From Cryobacterium glaciale (GTDB taxonomy: Bacteria > Actinomycetota > Actinomycetes > Actinomycetales > Microbacteriaceae), in NCBI RefSeq assembly GCF_004402535.1, contig NZ_SOEY01000019.1:1-64000 (forward strand): a DNA stretch of 64,000 nucleotides, written 5' to 3'. The notes beneath the pieces are model-generated. The model was not told the origin of the DNA, did no database searches, and worked only from the letters and a program-made list of their open reading frames with translations. Within the stretch, counting starts at the first letter, position 1, and each line of letters starts with the position of its first letter. The translations under genes were made by a program, and so were the position numbers. Positions 42,554 to 52,100 of this stretch are shown here, piece after piece.

Positions 42554-45500
42554 GCAGCCTCAGTCCCTTCGGAGTCTCGGTGAACCCGGCAGCGCGCAGG
42601 GCCACGCCCACGTCGGTACCGATCACGAACACACCATTGGCCGTTTCCACCGCGATCTTCTGCACCCGGCCAGTGGTGACGAGGGCGGCCAGACTCACGG
42701 TGGCCGCCGCGAGCACGGCCTCATCCGTTTCGAAGGCAACCACGGTTTTGCCGCCGCGCTCGACGTACAGCACGAGGGCTCCGTCGACGAGCACGACGAG
42801 TGCGCCCGCTTTGCGGCCCGGGCGATGGATGGTGTCGCCGGGCAGTGTCGGCCACGGCAGGGCGGCGCCGTAGGGGTTCGCCGGGTCGGTTGCGGCGAGG
42901 GCGACCGCGACCGGCGCGGCCTTCCGATCTGCACCAGACGGGCCCGCTACCCCGACGGCGAAGGTGCGCAGCCGGTCGATGGTGCCGCCGGTGGCGAACT
43001 GGGCGGCGCCGAGCCCTTCGATGAAGTACCCGCGTCGACAGCGTGCCATTTCTTCGAACCCGGTGAGCGTTCGGTAGACGAGGGAGAATCCGCCGATGAC
43101 GCTCTCGGCCATCACCGCCCCACGCGTGACCACTCCATAGCGTTCGAGCAGGGTCTCCCCCAGTGCGTGCGCGCGACGGGTCGGTGACTCGTCGGCCACC
43201 GGCAGGATCGACCAGCGTCCCGACACCGTCGGCGGACCGCTGCGGCTCGGCAGGTTCGGCCTCGGCATCGACCGCCCGCGATGCAGGTGGGCGCGGGGCA
43301 CGGCCCGGCTCTGCCGGTGGGCGGTATGGCCTCCGGCCAGCAGCGACCGCACCGGGGCGAAGGTGTCGTTGTTGATCAGACCGGCCCAGACCAGGTCCCA
43401 CAGCGCCTGCACCAGTGCGGCGTCGTCCTGGCTGCCGACGGCATCGGCCAACTGCCGGAAGAAGTAGGCACCCCCATTCCCCAGGGTTGCGAGGATCTCC
43501 TGTTGCAGGGGCGTCGTCTCGACATCGATGGGCAGTGGCAGGGTGAGCTGGGCGGTTTCGGCGAGGTGCAGGCTGACCCAGCCGTCGTTGCCGGCGAGGG
43601 TTCCCGCACCCGCCCAGAGCACCTCCCCCGCGTTGGTGAGTTCGTCGAGCATGCCCGGCCGGTAGTCGCTCACCCGGGCGGGCAGAATGAGCGTCTCCCA
43701 GGCGGAGGCCGGAATGCGCGCACCCTCCAGCTGCTCCACAACGGATGCGACGCCGTCGATTCCGCGCAGCTTGCCGCCCACGTGTTGCCACGCCGGCAGA
43801 AACCGGCCGATGGCCTGCTGGTCGACCGGTTCTACCTCATGCCGCAGCGCCGCCAGGGAACGGCGGCGGAGGCGCCGCAGCACCTCGGCGTCGCACCATT
43901 CCAGGCCGCTGCCGTTGGGGCGAAATTCGCCGGCCACGACGCGTCGGGCGTCGGCGAGGCGGCCGAGGGCGATCTGCACGACGGCGATGCCGAGCCCGAA
44001 CCGGTCGGCGACGGCGGCGGCGGTGAACGGCCCGTGCGAGCGTGCGTAGCGGCTCACCAGGTCGCCGAGCGGATCAGCAACGGTTTCGGTGAAGGCGGCA
44101 GACACCCCGATCGGGAGGGGAACGCCGAGGGCGTCGCGCAACCGGCTGGCGTCTTCGACCGCAGCCCAGCGTTCCTGACCCCCGATGCTCACGCGCATGG
44201 CTCGGCGCGCATCGACGAGGCTGTGCAAGGCCTGCGCAGCGAGGAGGACGCCTTGCTCGTCGGACGCGAGCGACGACTCGGGCGTGGGCAGGAGCATCCG
44301 CTCGGCGACCTCGCTGGCGCTCTGCGGCCCGAGGGTGCGCAGCAGATCGGCGACGCCTTCCATGCCTTTGGCCAGGTAGTCGGGCGCGAGCCGTTGCAGT
44401 TCCCGGTCGGTCTGGTCGATGACGGCGGGATCGAGAAGCTCCCGCAGTTCGACCCGGCCGAGCAGTTCGGCCAACAGGCTTGAGTCGATCGCGAGGGCCG
44501 TGGCGCGCCGCTCGGCGAGCGGGGTGTCTCCCTCGTACATGAAGGCGGCGACGTAGCCGAACAGCAGGGTGCTCGCGAACGGGCTGGCAGTGTCGGTCGT
44601 GATCTCGACCAGCCGGAGTTCGCGCGAGGCGATCTGGCGGGCCAGCGCCCCGAGGGCAGGGAGGTCGTAGACGTCTTGCAGGCATTCCCGCAGGGTCTCG
44701 AGAATGATCGGAAAGGTGGGAAAGGTGCGGGCCACGTCGAGCAGCTGCGCGGCCTTCTGCCGTTGCTGCCAGAGCGGCGACCGGGAGCCGGGCTTGTACC
44801 GGGGCAGCAGCAGGGCCCTGGCTGCGCACTCACGAAACCGGGAGGCGAACAGGGCCGAGCCGCCGACCTCGTCGGTGACCAGCTGCTCGAGCTCGTCGGG
44901 GTCGAAGACGAACAGTTCGCTGCCGGGTGGTTCCGTTTCGGTGTCGGGGATGCGCACGACGATACCGTCGTCGCTCGCGACGCAGGAGCCGTCGATTCCG
45001 TAGCGTTCGCGCACCCGTGCGCCGACGGCGAGGGCCCACGGTGCGTGTACTGGGGTGCCGAATGGGGAATGCAACACGACCCGCCAGTCCCCCAGTTCAT
45101 CGCGGAACCGTTCGACAACGAGGGTGCGGTCGGTCGGCAGTTGTGCGGTTGCCGCACGCTGCTCGTCGAGGAAGGCCAGCAGGTTGCTGATGGCGCGCTC
45201 GTCGAGGCCACCCACAGCGCAGCGTGCTCGAGCGTCGACGGGTGGCAAACTCCCGACCTCCCGCACAAAGGCTCCGATAGCCTGGCCGAGCTCGGCCGGG
45301 CGGCCGAGGCCGTCACCCTTCCAGAACGGCAGCCGCCCTGGCTGCCCGAAGGCGGGCACGACGAGCACCCGGTCGTGGGTGATCTCCTGGATGCGCCAGC
45401 TCGTGGTGCCAAGGGCGAACACATCATTCACGCGTGACTCGTAGACCATCTCCTCGTCGAGTTCGCCGACTCGCTTGCCGGTGACCTGGTCGCCACCGAC

Positions 45501-47219
45501 CATGAAGACGCCGAACAATCCGCGGTCGGGAATGGTGCCGCCACTCGTGACCGCGAGCCGTTGTGCGCCGGGGCGACCGGTGAGGGTGCCGGCATCGCGA
45601 TCCCAGACGATGCGCGGGCGCAGTTCGGCGAACTGGTCGGAGGGGTAGCGACCGGCGAGCAGGTCGAGGGTGGCTTCAAAGGCGGAGCGCGGCAGGGTCG
45701 CGAACGGCGCACTGCGCCGCAGGGTATCGAACCAGGTTTCTACCTCGATCGATTCGAGCGCGCAGGCCGCTACGGTCTGCTGGGCCAGAATGTCGAGCGG
45801 GTTGGTGGGCACCCGCAGCGATTCAATCGCCCCGGCCACCATGCGCTCGGCGGCGACGGCAGCGTGGATGAGGTCGGCCCGATGCTTGGGGTAGATCACC
45901 CCCCGAGAAATCTCTCCGACCTGGTGTCCGGCCCGGCCAAGCCGCTGCAGCCCGCTTGACACCGATGGCGGTGATTCCACCTGCACGACCAGATCGACGG
46001 CGCCCATGTCGATGCCGAGCTCGAGGCTCGACGTGGCGACGACACAGCGCAGCCGTCCCGATTTCAAATCGTCTTCTATGAGCGATCGCTGTTCTTTGCT
46101 GACCGAACCGTGATGAGCGCGAGCGAGCAGCGGCTCAGTTCCCGCGCTTTGTCCGCTCGCGCCCATGAGCTCGGCCGGTGCGCGAACTGCCGGCTGGGCG
46201 CCCGCAGTGCCGAGACCTCCCAGCGAATCGGGCACTACAGTCGGCACCGTAACCAGAGCGGATGTCTCCTCCCCGGCCAGCCGTTCGGCATAGATCTCGT
46301 TGAACCGGGCCGTGAGTCGTTCGGTGAGTCGACGGGAGTTCGCGAAGACGATGCTCGAGGAATGCGCGAGCACCTCGTCGACGATGGCCTCTTCGACGTG
46401 CGGCCAGATGGAACCGGTCTGCGGAGCGGCGGCCGACGTGACCCCCTCGCCTTGTGGCACCGGTCCGAGGTCGCTCATGTCGTCGACCGGAACGACCACG
46501 CGCAGGTCGAACCGTTTCAACGCGGGCGGTGCCACGATCTGCACGGGCGCTGCTCCGCCGAGAAACCGAGCCACCTCACTCTGCGGGCGCACGGTGGCCG
46601 ACAATCCGATGCGCTGGGCCGGGTGGCTGAGCAGGGCATCGAGTCGTTCCAGGGAGACGGCCAGGTGGGCGCCACGCTTGCTCGCAGCCACCGCGTGTAC
46701 CTCATCGAGGATGACGGTTTGTATACCCCGCAGCGATTCACGGGCCGCCGAGGTCAGCATGAGAAACAGGGACTCCGGAGTGGTGATGAGGATATCGGGC
46801 GGCGAGGTGACCAGTTTGCGTCGGTCGGCGGCCGGGGTGTCTCCCGAGCGCACGCCGACGGAGACGTGCGGCGGTTCCAGGCCCAGGCGCTGGGCGGCGC
46901 GGCTGATGCCCACCAGGGGCGCGGTGAGGTTGCGTTCCACATCGACGCCGAGGGCCTTGAGCGGGGAGATGTACAGCACGCTGGTGCTGGGCACGCGAGT
47001 GCCGGTTGCGGCGTCTGGCTCCGCTTCGGTGTACAGCCGGTCAATCGCCCACAGAAAGGCAGCAAGGGTCTTGCCCGATCCGGTCGGAGCCACGACGAGG
47101 GCGTGCGAGCCCTGCGAAATGGCAGTCCATGCGCCCAACTGGGCGGCGGTCGGCGCGGCAAACGCTTCGGTGAACCAGGCGCGTGCGGCCGGGGAGAAGC
47201 GATCGAGAACGTCGGTCAT
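42546..47219 (-). CDS. lhr: Lhr-type ATP-dependent helicase
   Basis: About 1557 residues from the ATG of MTDVLDRFSPAA, the size of long-form Lhr. Walker A is APTGSGKT (near residue 45), motif II is DEVH, and the second RecA domain shows SSLELGIDMGAVDLVVQ and RLGRAGHQVG. The winged-helix and Lhr-core domain follows (VNDVFALGTTSWRIQEI), with a long C-terminal DUF-type region. Lhr is a 3'-5' DNA/RNA-DNA helicase tied to mitomycin/crosslink repair in mycobacteria. It is paired with a Nei-like glycosylase here. Confidence 0.95.
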   Translation of the reverse strand: MTDVLDRFSPAARAWFTEAFAAPTAAQLGAWTAISQGSHALVVAPTGSGKTLAAFLWAIDRLYTEAEPDAATGTRVPSTSVLYISPLKALGVDVERNLTAPLVGISRAAQRLGLEPPHVSVGVRSGDTPAADRRKLVTSPPDILITTPESLFLMLTSAARESLRGIQTVILDEVHAVAASKRGAHLAVSLERLDALLSHPAQRIGLSATVRPQSEVARFLGGAAPVQIVAPPALKRFDLRVVVPVDDMSDLGPVPQGEGVTSAAAPQTGSIWPHVEEAIVDEVLAHSSSIVFANSRRLTERLTARFNEIYAERLAGEETSALVTVPTVVPDSLGGLGTAGAQPAVRAPAELMGASGQSAGTEPLLARAHHGSVSKEQRSLIEDDLKSGRLRCVVATSSLELGIDMGAVDLVVQVESPPSVSSGLQRLGRAGHQVGEISRGVIYPKHRADLIHAAVAAERMVAGAIESLRVPTNPLDILAQQTVAACALESIEVETWFDTLRRSAPFATLPRSAFEATLDLLAGRYPSDQFAELRPRIVWDRDAGTLTGRPGAQRLAVTSGGTIPDRGLFGVFMVGGDQVTGKRVGELDEEMVYESRVNDVFALGTTSWRIQEITHDRVLVVPAFGQPGRLPFWKGDGLGRPAELGQAIGAFVREVGSLPPVDARARCAVGGLDERAISNLLAFLDEQRAATAQLPTDRTLVVERFRDELGDWRVVLHSPFGTPVHAPWALAVGARVRERYGIDGSCVASDDGIVVRIPDTETEPPGSELFVFDPDELEQLVTDEVGGSALFASRFRECAARALLLPRYKPGSRSPLWQQRQKAAQLLDVARTFPTFPIILETLRECLQDVYDLPALGALARQIASRELRLVEITTDTASPFASTLLFGYVAAFMYEGDTPLAERRATALAIDSSLLAELLGRVELRELLDPAVIDQTDRELQRLAPDYLAKGMEGVADLLRTLGPQSASEVAERMLLPTPESSLASDEQGVLLAAQALHSLVDARRAMRVSIGGQERWAAVEDASRLRDALGVPLPIGVSAAFTETVADPLGDLVSRYARSHGPFTAAAVADRFGLGIAVVQIALGRLADARRVVAGEFRPNGSGLEWCDAEVLRRLRRRSLAALRHEVEPVDQQAIGRFLPAWQHVGGKLRGIDGVASVVEQLEGARIPASAWETLILPARVSDYRPGMLDELTNAGEVLWAGAGTLAGNDGWVSLHLAETAQLTLPLPIDVETTPLQQEILATLGNGGAYFFRQLADAVGSQDDAALVQALWDLVWAGLINNDTFAPVRSLLAGGHTAHRQSRAVPRAHLHRGRSMPRPNLPSRSGPPTVSGRWSILPVADESPTRRAHALGETLLERYGVVTRGAVMAESVIGGFSLVYRTLTGFEEMARCRRGYFIEGLGAAQFATGGTIDRLRTFAVGVAGPSGADRKAAPVAVALAATDPANPYGAALPWPTLPGDTIHRPGRKAGALVVLVDGALVLYVERGGKTVVAFETDEAVLAAATVSLAALVTTGRVQKIAVETANGVFVIGTDVGVALRAAGFTETPKGLRLRA

Positions 47220-47274
47220 ACCGTCATTCTCGCCCGAACCACCGACAACGCCCTCAACACGCCAGAAACTTGAG

Positions 47275-48132
47275 CTATGTCGACGCAACGAGCTTGACGC
47301 GCAGCGAATCGACGCCGGTCGTGATGATCTCGCTCTCCGACCACCGGATGCCCAGCCGGCTCAGAATCGCATCGAGATCGGCCTGGGTGAGCCCGTCGAC
47401 CAGCTCAAGCTGCACCACGAGTTCGGGGCCGTCGAGCCGGGCCAGGGGGTCACCGGCGGAGAGCGCAACGGTCAGCACCGACAGTTCCGTCGCGATCGAG
47501 GCAGCGAAGGCGTCGGCGACATGGCGGCTCGCATAGCTCGGTGTCCACGGCAAGGATTGCGCGATCGCCCACAGCGCCGGACGACGAATGACGAATTCAC
47601 CGGGCGAGGTCGGATCGAGCACGACGAGGTCGGTGTTCTCCTGCGCAGCGGCCAGGGCGACGCGCACGGCATCCGCTGGAACCGGCCGGGCGAGGGGGTT
47701 CCATGCCGTCATGGCGGCGGTCGAGGAGAAGGCGGGCAGCACGGTCCGGCCGTCGGGGCCGGCCACGGTGATGATCGACAGTTCCTGCGTCTTGTCGATC
47801 GTCTGGCCGCGCGCGTTCAGGGCTGCCTCGCCGAGTTTGGTGACCAGCGGAATCAGCAGGCGGGAACCGCGGATGGCGTCGATGACGTTCTCTTCGCCGA
47901 CCTCGCGGGCCTGAAAGCGCGCGAGGGCCGCTGCGAGGGCCGCGGGAGCAGCCCCGTCGTCGCCGGCGTCGAGGTTCGCCTCGAATTCTCGGCCGGCCCA
48001 GGGTTGCCCGGCCGAATCGGCCAGCTCGTTCGGCTCCCCGGGCTGGCCCGGCGAGCTCGCTGAGCCCAACTGCGGTACGCCGGGCCGACCCGAGGGTTCG
48101 CCCGTGGAGCCGAGGTTACGCGCCTTGGCCAT
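47275..48132 (-). CDS. SseB family protein
   Basis: 285 residues. A low-complexity Gly/Pro/Ser N-terminus (to about residue 48) is followed by the SseB N-terminal domain: LAAALARFQAREVGEENVID, then RLLIPLV and LSIITVAGPDGRTVLPAFSS. The C-terminal part (PELVVQLELVDGL) is less conserved. Actinobacteria commonly place it between hisA and infC. Function is unknown. Its ATG overlaps the hisA stop by one base (TAATG). Confidence 0.8.
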   Translation of the reverse strand: MAKARNLGSTGEPSGRPGVPQLGSASSPGQPGEPNELADSAGQPWAGREFEANLDAGDDGAAPAALAAALARFQAREVGEENVIDAIRGSRLLIPLVTKLGEAALNARGQTIDKTQELSIITVAGPDGRTVLPAFSSTAAMTAWNPLARPVPADAVRVALAAAQENTDLVVLDPTSPGEFVIRRPALWAIAQSLPWTPSYASRHVADAFAASIATELSVLTVALSAGDPLARLDGPELVVQLELVDGLTQADLDAILSRLGIRWSESEIITTGVDSLRVKLVAST

Positions 48133-48878
48133 TAGTCGCCCGCGACGTCCAGGGCCTCGGCCAGGGTGAACGCGCCGGCGTAGAGCGCCTTTCCCACGAT
48201 GGCGCCTTCCAGGCCCAGCGGCACGAGCTTGCGCAGCGCTTCGATGTCATCGAGGCTGGAGATGCCACCGGAGGCGATGACCGGCTTGCGCGTGCGGTCC
48301 AGCACCTGACGCAACAGGTCGATGTTGGGGCCCTGCAGGGTGCCGTCCTTGGTGACGTCGGTCACCACGTAGCGGGCGCAGCCGGCCGCTTCGAGGCGTT
48401 CGAGCACCTGCCAGAGGTCTCCGCCGTCCTTGGTCCAGCCGCGCGCGGCGAGCGTCGTGCCGCGTACGTCGAGGCCGACCGCAACGGCTTCGCCGTACTG
48501 GGCGATCACACTGGCCGCCCATTCCGGGTTTTCGAGGGCCGCAGTGCCGAGGTTGATGCGTTTCACGCCCGTGGTCAGTGCGGCTTCGAGGGATTCGTCA
48601 TCGCGGATGCCGCCGGACAGCTCGATCTTGACCCCCTTGACCTGACGAATGACCTTCTTGATCACTCCGGTGTTGTTGCCCCGACCGAACGCCGCGTCGA
48701 GGTCGACGAGGTGGATCCATTCGGCGCCCTGCCTGGCCCAGTCGGCCGCAGCGTCGACCGGGTCACCGTAGTTCGTTTCCGTGCCCGCTTCGCCCTGCGT
48801 CAGGCGAACAGCCTTGCCGCCCGCCACATCGACGGCGGGCAGGAGGACGAGCCTCGGTGTCTTGTTGAACTCGCTCAT
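48132..48878 (-). CDS. hisA: Phosphoribosyl isomerase HisA/PriA
   Basis: 248-residue TIM barrel. The catalytic Asp near the N-terminus lies in [15 protein letters not shown] and the second in [15 protein letters not shown]; the phosphate loops are ELSGGIRDD and [11 protein letters not shown]. Isomerises ProFAR in histidine synthesis. In actinobacteria without trpF this enzyme (PriA) also does the tryptophan PRA isomerisation; whether trpF exists is not visible here. GAGG-poor start, ATG 48878. Confidence 0.93.
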   Translation of the reverse strand: MSEFNKTPRLVLLPAVDVAGGKAVRLTQGEAGTETNYGDPVDAAADWARQGAEWIHLVDLDAAFGRGNNTGVIKKVIRQVKGVKIELSGGIRDDESLEAALTTGVKRINLGTAALENPEWAASVIAQYGEAVAVGLDVRGTTLAARGWTKDGGDLWQVLERLEAAGCARYVVTDVTKDGTLQGPNIDLLRQVLDRTRKPVIASGGISSLDDIEALRKLVPLGLEGAIVGKALYAGAFTLAEALDVAGD

Positions 48879-48972
48879 TGGTGTCCTTGATTGGTGCGGT
48901 CGCGTGCTGCGACCAATGTCATGGCAGGTGCCGGTTCGGATGATGCGGGTTGTGAAGTCTAGGCGCGCCGGG

Positions 48973-49605
48973 CTATTGGCGCAGCGTGCCGATCCAGTTC
49001 TTCAACAAGCGGATGCCCGCCTCGCCCGATTTTTCCGGGTGGAACTGGGTGGCGCACAGCGGCCCGTTTTCGATGGCGGCCAGGAACGGTGCCCCGTGCT
49101 CGGCCCAGGTCAGTCGAGGTTCGGGAAACGGCGGCATGACCTCGAGCGTCCAGGACTGGGCGGCGTAGGAGTGCACGAAATAGAAGCGTTCCTCTTCGAT
49201 TCCGCGAAAGAGCTCAGAGCCCGGCGCGCTTGTGACGGTGTTCCAGCCCATGTGCGGCAGGATCGGCGCCGGAAGCTCGGTGACCGTTCCGGGCCATTCG
49301 CCGAGTCCCTCGGTATCGATGCCGCGCTCGACACCGTGCTCGAACATCACCTGCATCCCCACGCAGATGCCCAGTACCGGGCGGTCACCGGCCAGGCGTC
49401 GATCGACGATCTCGTCACCGCGCACCGCTGTGAGGGCTTGCATTACGGCGCTGAACGCACCGACACCGGGCACGACGAGGCCGTCGGCTTCCAGGGCGAT
49501 TTTGCGGTCGCTCGTCAGGGTGACGTCAGCGCCGGCCAGTTCAAGCGCCTTGACCGCGGAGTGCACATTGCCGGTTCCGTAGTCGAAGACGACGACCCGG
49601 GTCAC
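48973..49605 (-). CDS. hisH: Imidazole glycerol phosphate synthase, glutamine amidotransferase subunit
   Basis: 210 residues. Class I amidotransferase triad: nucleophile Cys in [14 protein letters not shown] (about residue 82), then His and Glu in [10 protein letters not shown] (about 191-193). Supplies ammonia to HisF, which is not in this window. The ATG overlaps the hisB stop by 4 nt, while 94 nt separate it from hisA. Confidence 0.95.
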   Translation of the reverse strand: MTRVVVFDYGTGNVHSAVKALELAGADVTLTSDRKIALEADGLVVPGVGAFSAVMQALTAVRGDEIVDRRLAGDRPVLGICVGMQVMFEHGVERGIDTEGLGEWPGTVTELPAPILPHMGWNTVTSAPGSELFRGIEEERFYFVHSYAAQSWTLEVMPPFPEPRLTWAEHGAPFLAAIENGPLCATQFHPEKSGEAGIRLLKNWIGTLRQ

Positions 49606-50225
49606 AGGGCCCCCTTGGTCGACGGGATGCCGTGCACGAGCGGGTCAAGGGCCTTGGCGAGGCGGAACGCACGGGCGAAGGCCTTGAATTCGGCTTCGGC
49701 GATGTGGTGGGGGTCGCGGCCGCCCAGCAGGGTGACGTGCACGGTCAAACCGGCGTGAAAGGTGATGGCTTCGAAGACGTGACGAACCATGGAGCCGGTG
49801 AAGTGGCCGCCGATGAGGTGAAATTCGAAGCCGGCCGGTTCGCCGGTGTGCACGAGATACGGCCGACCGGAGATATCGACGACGGCCTGGGCGAGCGCTT
49901 CATCGAGCGGCACGAGGGCGTCACCGTAGCGGGAGATGCCCGACTTGTCGCCGAGCGCCTGACGGATGGCCTGGCCGAGCACGATTCCCACGTCTTCGAC
50001 GGTGTGGTGCACGTCGATTTCGATGTCGCCGGACGCGCGCACGGTGAGATCGGTCAGCGAGTGTTTGGCGAACGCCGTCAGAAGGTGGTCGTAGAACGGT
50101 ACCGAGGTGTGGATGTCGCTGACGCCGGTGCCATCCAGGTTCAACGAGAGATCAATGCTCGATTCACTCGTCTCCCGTTGCAGGTGTGCGACGCGGGGCG
50201 CGGAGATACCGTCAGTTGAACTCAT
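49602..50225 (-). CDS. hisB: Imidazoleglycerol-phosphate dehydratase
   Basis: 207 residues, monofunctional type. The two metal-binding His motifs are [14 protein letters not shown] and [16 protein letters not shown], the family signatures. It starts 9 nt after hisC. Confidence 0.96.
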   Translation of the reverse strand: MSSTDGISAPRVAHLQRETSESSIDLSLNLDGTGVSDIHTSVPFYDHLLTAFAKHSLTDLTVRASGDIEIDVHHTVEDVGIVLGQAIRQALGDKSGISRYGDALVPLDEALAQAVVDISGRPYLVHTGEPAGFEFHLIGGHFTGSMVRHVFEAITFHAGLTVHVTLLGGRDPHHIAEAEFKAFARAFRLAKALDPLVHGIPSTKGAL

Positions 50226-50234
50226 ACCGCTAGC

Positions 50235-51359
50235 TTATTCGGCTCTGGCCGACTCGGTTTGACCGGGACGTTCCGTTCGTCCCAGGCGAGCCAGGGCGTC
50301 GAGGAACAGGGTGGTCTCCTCTTCGGTGCCGGCCGTCACCCGCAAATGGCCGGGAATGCCGATGTCCCGGATGAGTATCCCCTCAGCGAGGAGCGCCGTG
50401 AAGGTCTCCTGCGGATCGGCCACTCCTCCGAACAGGACGAAGTTGCTCCCGCTCCGGTGCGGGGCATAACCCAAACGGGCCAGCTCGACCACGAGCCGGT
50501 CGCGCTGCCCACGAATATCGTCGACCATCGCGAGCATCTCGGCGCTGTGTGCCAGGGCGGCGTTTGCCGCGGCCTGGGTCAGGGCGGAGAGGTGGTAGGG
50601 CAGTCGAACCAGGCGCAGGGCATCCGTCACGGCCGGATCGGCCGCCAGATAGCCCACGCGGGCACCGGCGAAGGCGAAGGCCTTGCTCATCGTGCGCGAG
50701 ACGAGCAGGCGTTCCCGACCCGGCAGCAGGGTGAGCGCGCTCGGCGTTCCGACGGGCGCGAATTCGGCGTAGGCCTCGTCGACGACGACGATGCCGTCGG
50801 TCGCGTCGTAGGCGGCGGCAATGGTCTCGAGCGAGAGCGGGGTGCCGGTGGGGTTGTTCGGAGAGCACAGAAAGATGATGTCGGGGCTGGTGCGCGTGAT
50901 TTCGCTCACTGCAGTAGCTGGCGACAGTTCGTAGTCGGCGTCGCGGGCACCCGCAATCCAGGTGGTATCGGTTCCCGACGCGAGGATCGAATACATCGAG
51001 TAGGTCGGCGCGAAGCCGAGCAGGCTGCGTCCAGGTCCGCCGAATGCCTGCAAAACCTGCTGCAGCACTTCGTTGGAACCGTTGGCCGCCCAGATATTGT
51101 CGGCGGTCAATCCCTCGCCGAGATAGCGCGCGAGCGCCTCGCGCAGGGCGGTGAATTCTCGGTCGGGATACCGATTCACCGAGCGGATGGCCTCGGCCAG
51201 GCCTGCAAGGATGTCACGGGCGACCGCCTCAGGAATGGGATGCGTGTTCTCGTTGACGTTCAGGGCCACCGGAACGTGCAGTTGCGGAGCACCGTACGGG
51301 GTCAGGCCTTGCAGGTTGGTGCGGAGCGGAAGATCATCGAGGCTGGTCACACTCTCCAT
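50235..51359 (-). CDS. hisC: Histidinol-phosphate aminotransferase
   Basis: 374-residue fold-type I PLP enzyme. The Schiff-base Lys is in SRTMSKAFAFAGARVGYL and the PLP-contacting segments ANGSNEVLQQVL and CSPNNPTGTP are present. It precedes hisB by 9 nt. hisD, often the first gene of actinobacterial his operons, is absent here; the gene upstream is the LysM/SOS gene, 30 nt away on the same strand. Confidence 0.95.
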   Translation of the reverse strand: MESVTSLDDLPLRTNLQGLTPYGAPQLHVPVALNVNENTHPIPEAVARDILAGLAEAIRSVNRYPDREFTALREALARYLGEGLTADNIWAANGSNEVLQQVLQAFGGPGRSLLGFAPTYSMYSILASGTDTTWIAGARDADYELSPATAVSEITRTSPDIIFLCSPNNPTGTPLSLETIAAAYDATDGIVVVDEAYAEFAPVGTPSALTLLPGRERLLVSRTMSKAFAFAGARVGYLAADPAVTDALRLVRLPYHLSALTQAAANAALAHSAEMLAMVDDIRGQRDRLVVELARLGYAPHRSGSNFVLFGGVADPQETFTALLAEGILIRDIGIPGHLRVTAGTEEETTLFLDALARLGRTERPGQTESARAE

Positions 51360-51389
51360 GCTACGACCCTGTGCCGGGCGCAGGGCTCG

Positions 51390-51809
51390 TTACGAGTCGG
51401 TGGGGATTTCCAGTCGCTGGCCGGGCTGCAGCGTTTCAACGGAGAGAGAGTTCAGCCGCTTGATATCCGCGACGACGTCGCGCGGGTCGGCGGACGGTGA
51501 GATCTCTTCGGCGAGGTCCCACAGGGTCTGGCCGGGTTCGACCGTGATGAATCGGGCGGAGCCGACGTCGGTCGGCGAGTAGGCCAGGGTGGCAACGGTT
51601 CCCGAGTCGCTCGTGTACGACACGAGGTCGATGCCGGAGGCCGAGTCCGACGCGCCGGCCGCTCCCCCATTGACGGCGAAGGCGACAGCGGCGAGCACGA
51701 GTGGCACGGCGGCGAGGGTCGTGAGTACGACGCGCCCACGCCGGGTGAGGCGAAATCGGGTGACGGGGGCGTCGTGAAGGGGTACTGCGGGTGCACATGC
51801 TGTGGTCAT
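51390..51809 (-). CDS. LysM-domain membrane protein, probable SOS cell-division suppressor (YneA/DivS-like)
   Basis: 139 residues from ATG 51809, with GGAGG 6 nt upstream. One membrane helix at about 27-46 (VVLTTLAAVPLVLAAVAFAV) and a C-terminal LysM at about 88-136 (ITVEPGQTLWDLAEEI). Membrane helix plus LysM, encoded divergently from lexA, is the arrangement of Bacillus YneA, Mycobacterium Rv2719c and Corynebacterium DivS, which block division during DNA damage. Sequence similarity among these is low, so context carries the call. LexA-like boxes occur upstream. Confidence 0.78.
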   Translation of the reverse strand: MTTACAPAVPLHDAPVTRFRLTRRGRVVLTTLAAVPLVLAAVAFAVNGGAAGASDSASGIDLVSYTSDSGTVATLAYSPTDVGSARFITVEPGQTLWDLAEEISPSADPRDVVADIKRLNSLSVETLQPGQRLEIPTDS

Positions 51810-51842
51810 GTCAAACCTCCAGGGTTGGCGGGCTGCGAGTCT

Positions 51843-51876
51843 CGTATCCGGCCCTCGGCCGGGAGGACCGGATACG
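51843..51876 (-). repeat. Inverted repeat in the leader of the LysM gene
   Basis: CGTATCCGG and CCGGATACG, 9-bp perfect arms, 16 nt apart, with an inner GGCC/GGCC pair. It lies about 35-70 nt upstream of the LysM ATG and downstream of the LexA-like boxes, so it would be in the mRNA leader. Confidence 0.6.
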
Positions 51877-51886
51877 AAACTATGTT

Positions 51887-51902
51887 CCGAATATAACTTC
51901 GA
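51887..51902. promoter_or_regulatory. Degenerate LexA-like box
   Basis: CCGAATATAACTTCGA compared with the actinobacterial pattern TCGAACAnnTGTTCGA: mismatches at position 1 and two positions in the second half, C/T tolerated at one. It lies on the LysM-gene side of the divergent gap. CGAACA repeats follow at once (51900-51915). Confidence 0.4.
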
Positions 51903-51957
51903 ACAATCGAACATGCAAGCTTTTTCTGGTCTTCGCCCGGGATTTCGCGCAACACAC

Positions 51958-51973
51958 TCGAATAAGTGTTTGT
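51958..51973. promoter_or_regulatory. LexA box at the lexA promoter
   Basis: TCGAATAAGTGTTTGT matches TCGAA(C/T)AnnTGTT(C/T)GA at all but the last position. It overlaps the -35 of the lexA promoter, as expected for autorepression. Confidence 0.75.
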
Positions 51974-51998
51974 TTCAGGGCGGAGAACTGGATAAACT
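51970..51998 (+). promoter_or_regulatory. lexA promoter
   Basis: -35 TTGTTT (51970-51975), 17-nt spacer, -10 TAAACT (51993-51998). It overlaps the LexA box. A second possible pair, TTCGAT with TACACT (51999-52004 and 52022-52027), lies downstream. Confidence 0.6.
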
Positions 51999-52100
51999 TT
52001 CGATAGAACAATTGCTTGATTTACACTCAACCAGACACCACCGACATTCCCGCAAGGCATGATTTTAGGCTGGGCGGGACCGACTCCAGAAGGGCAGATC

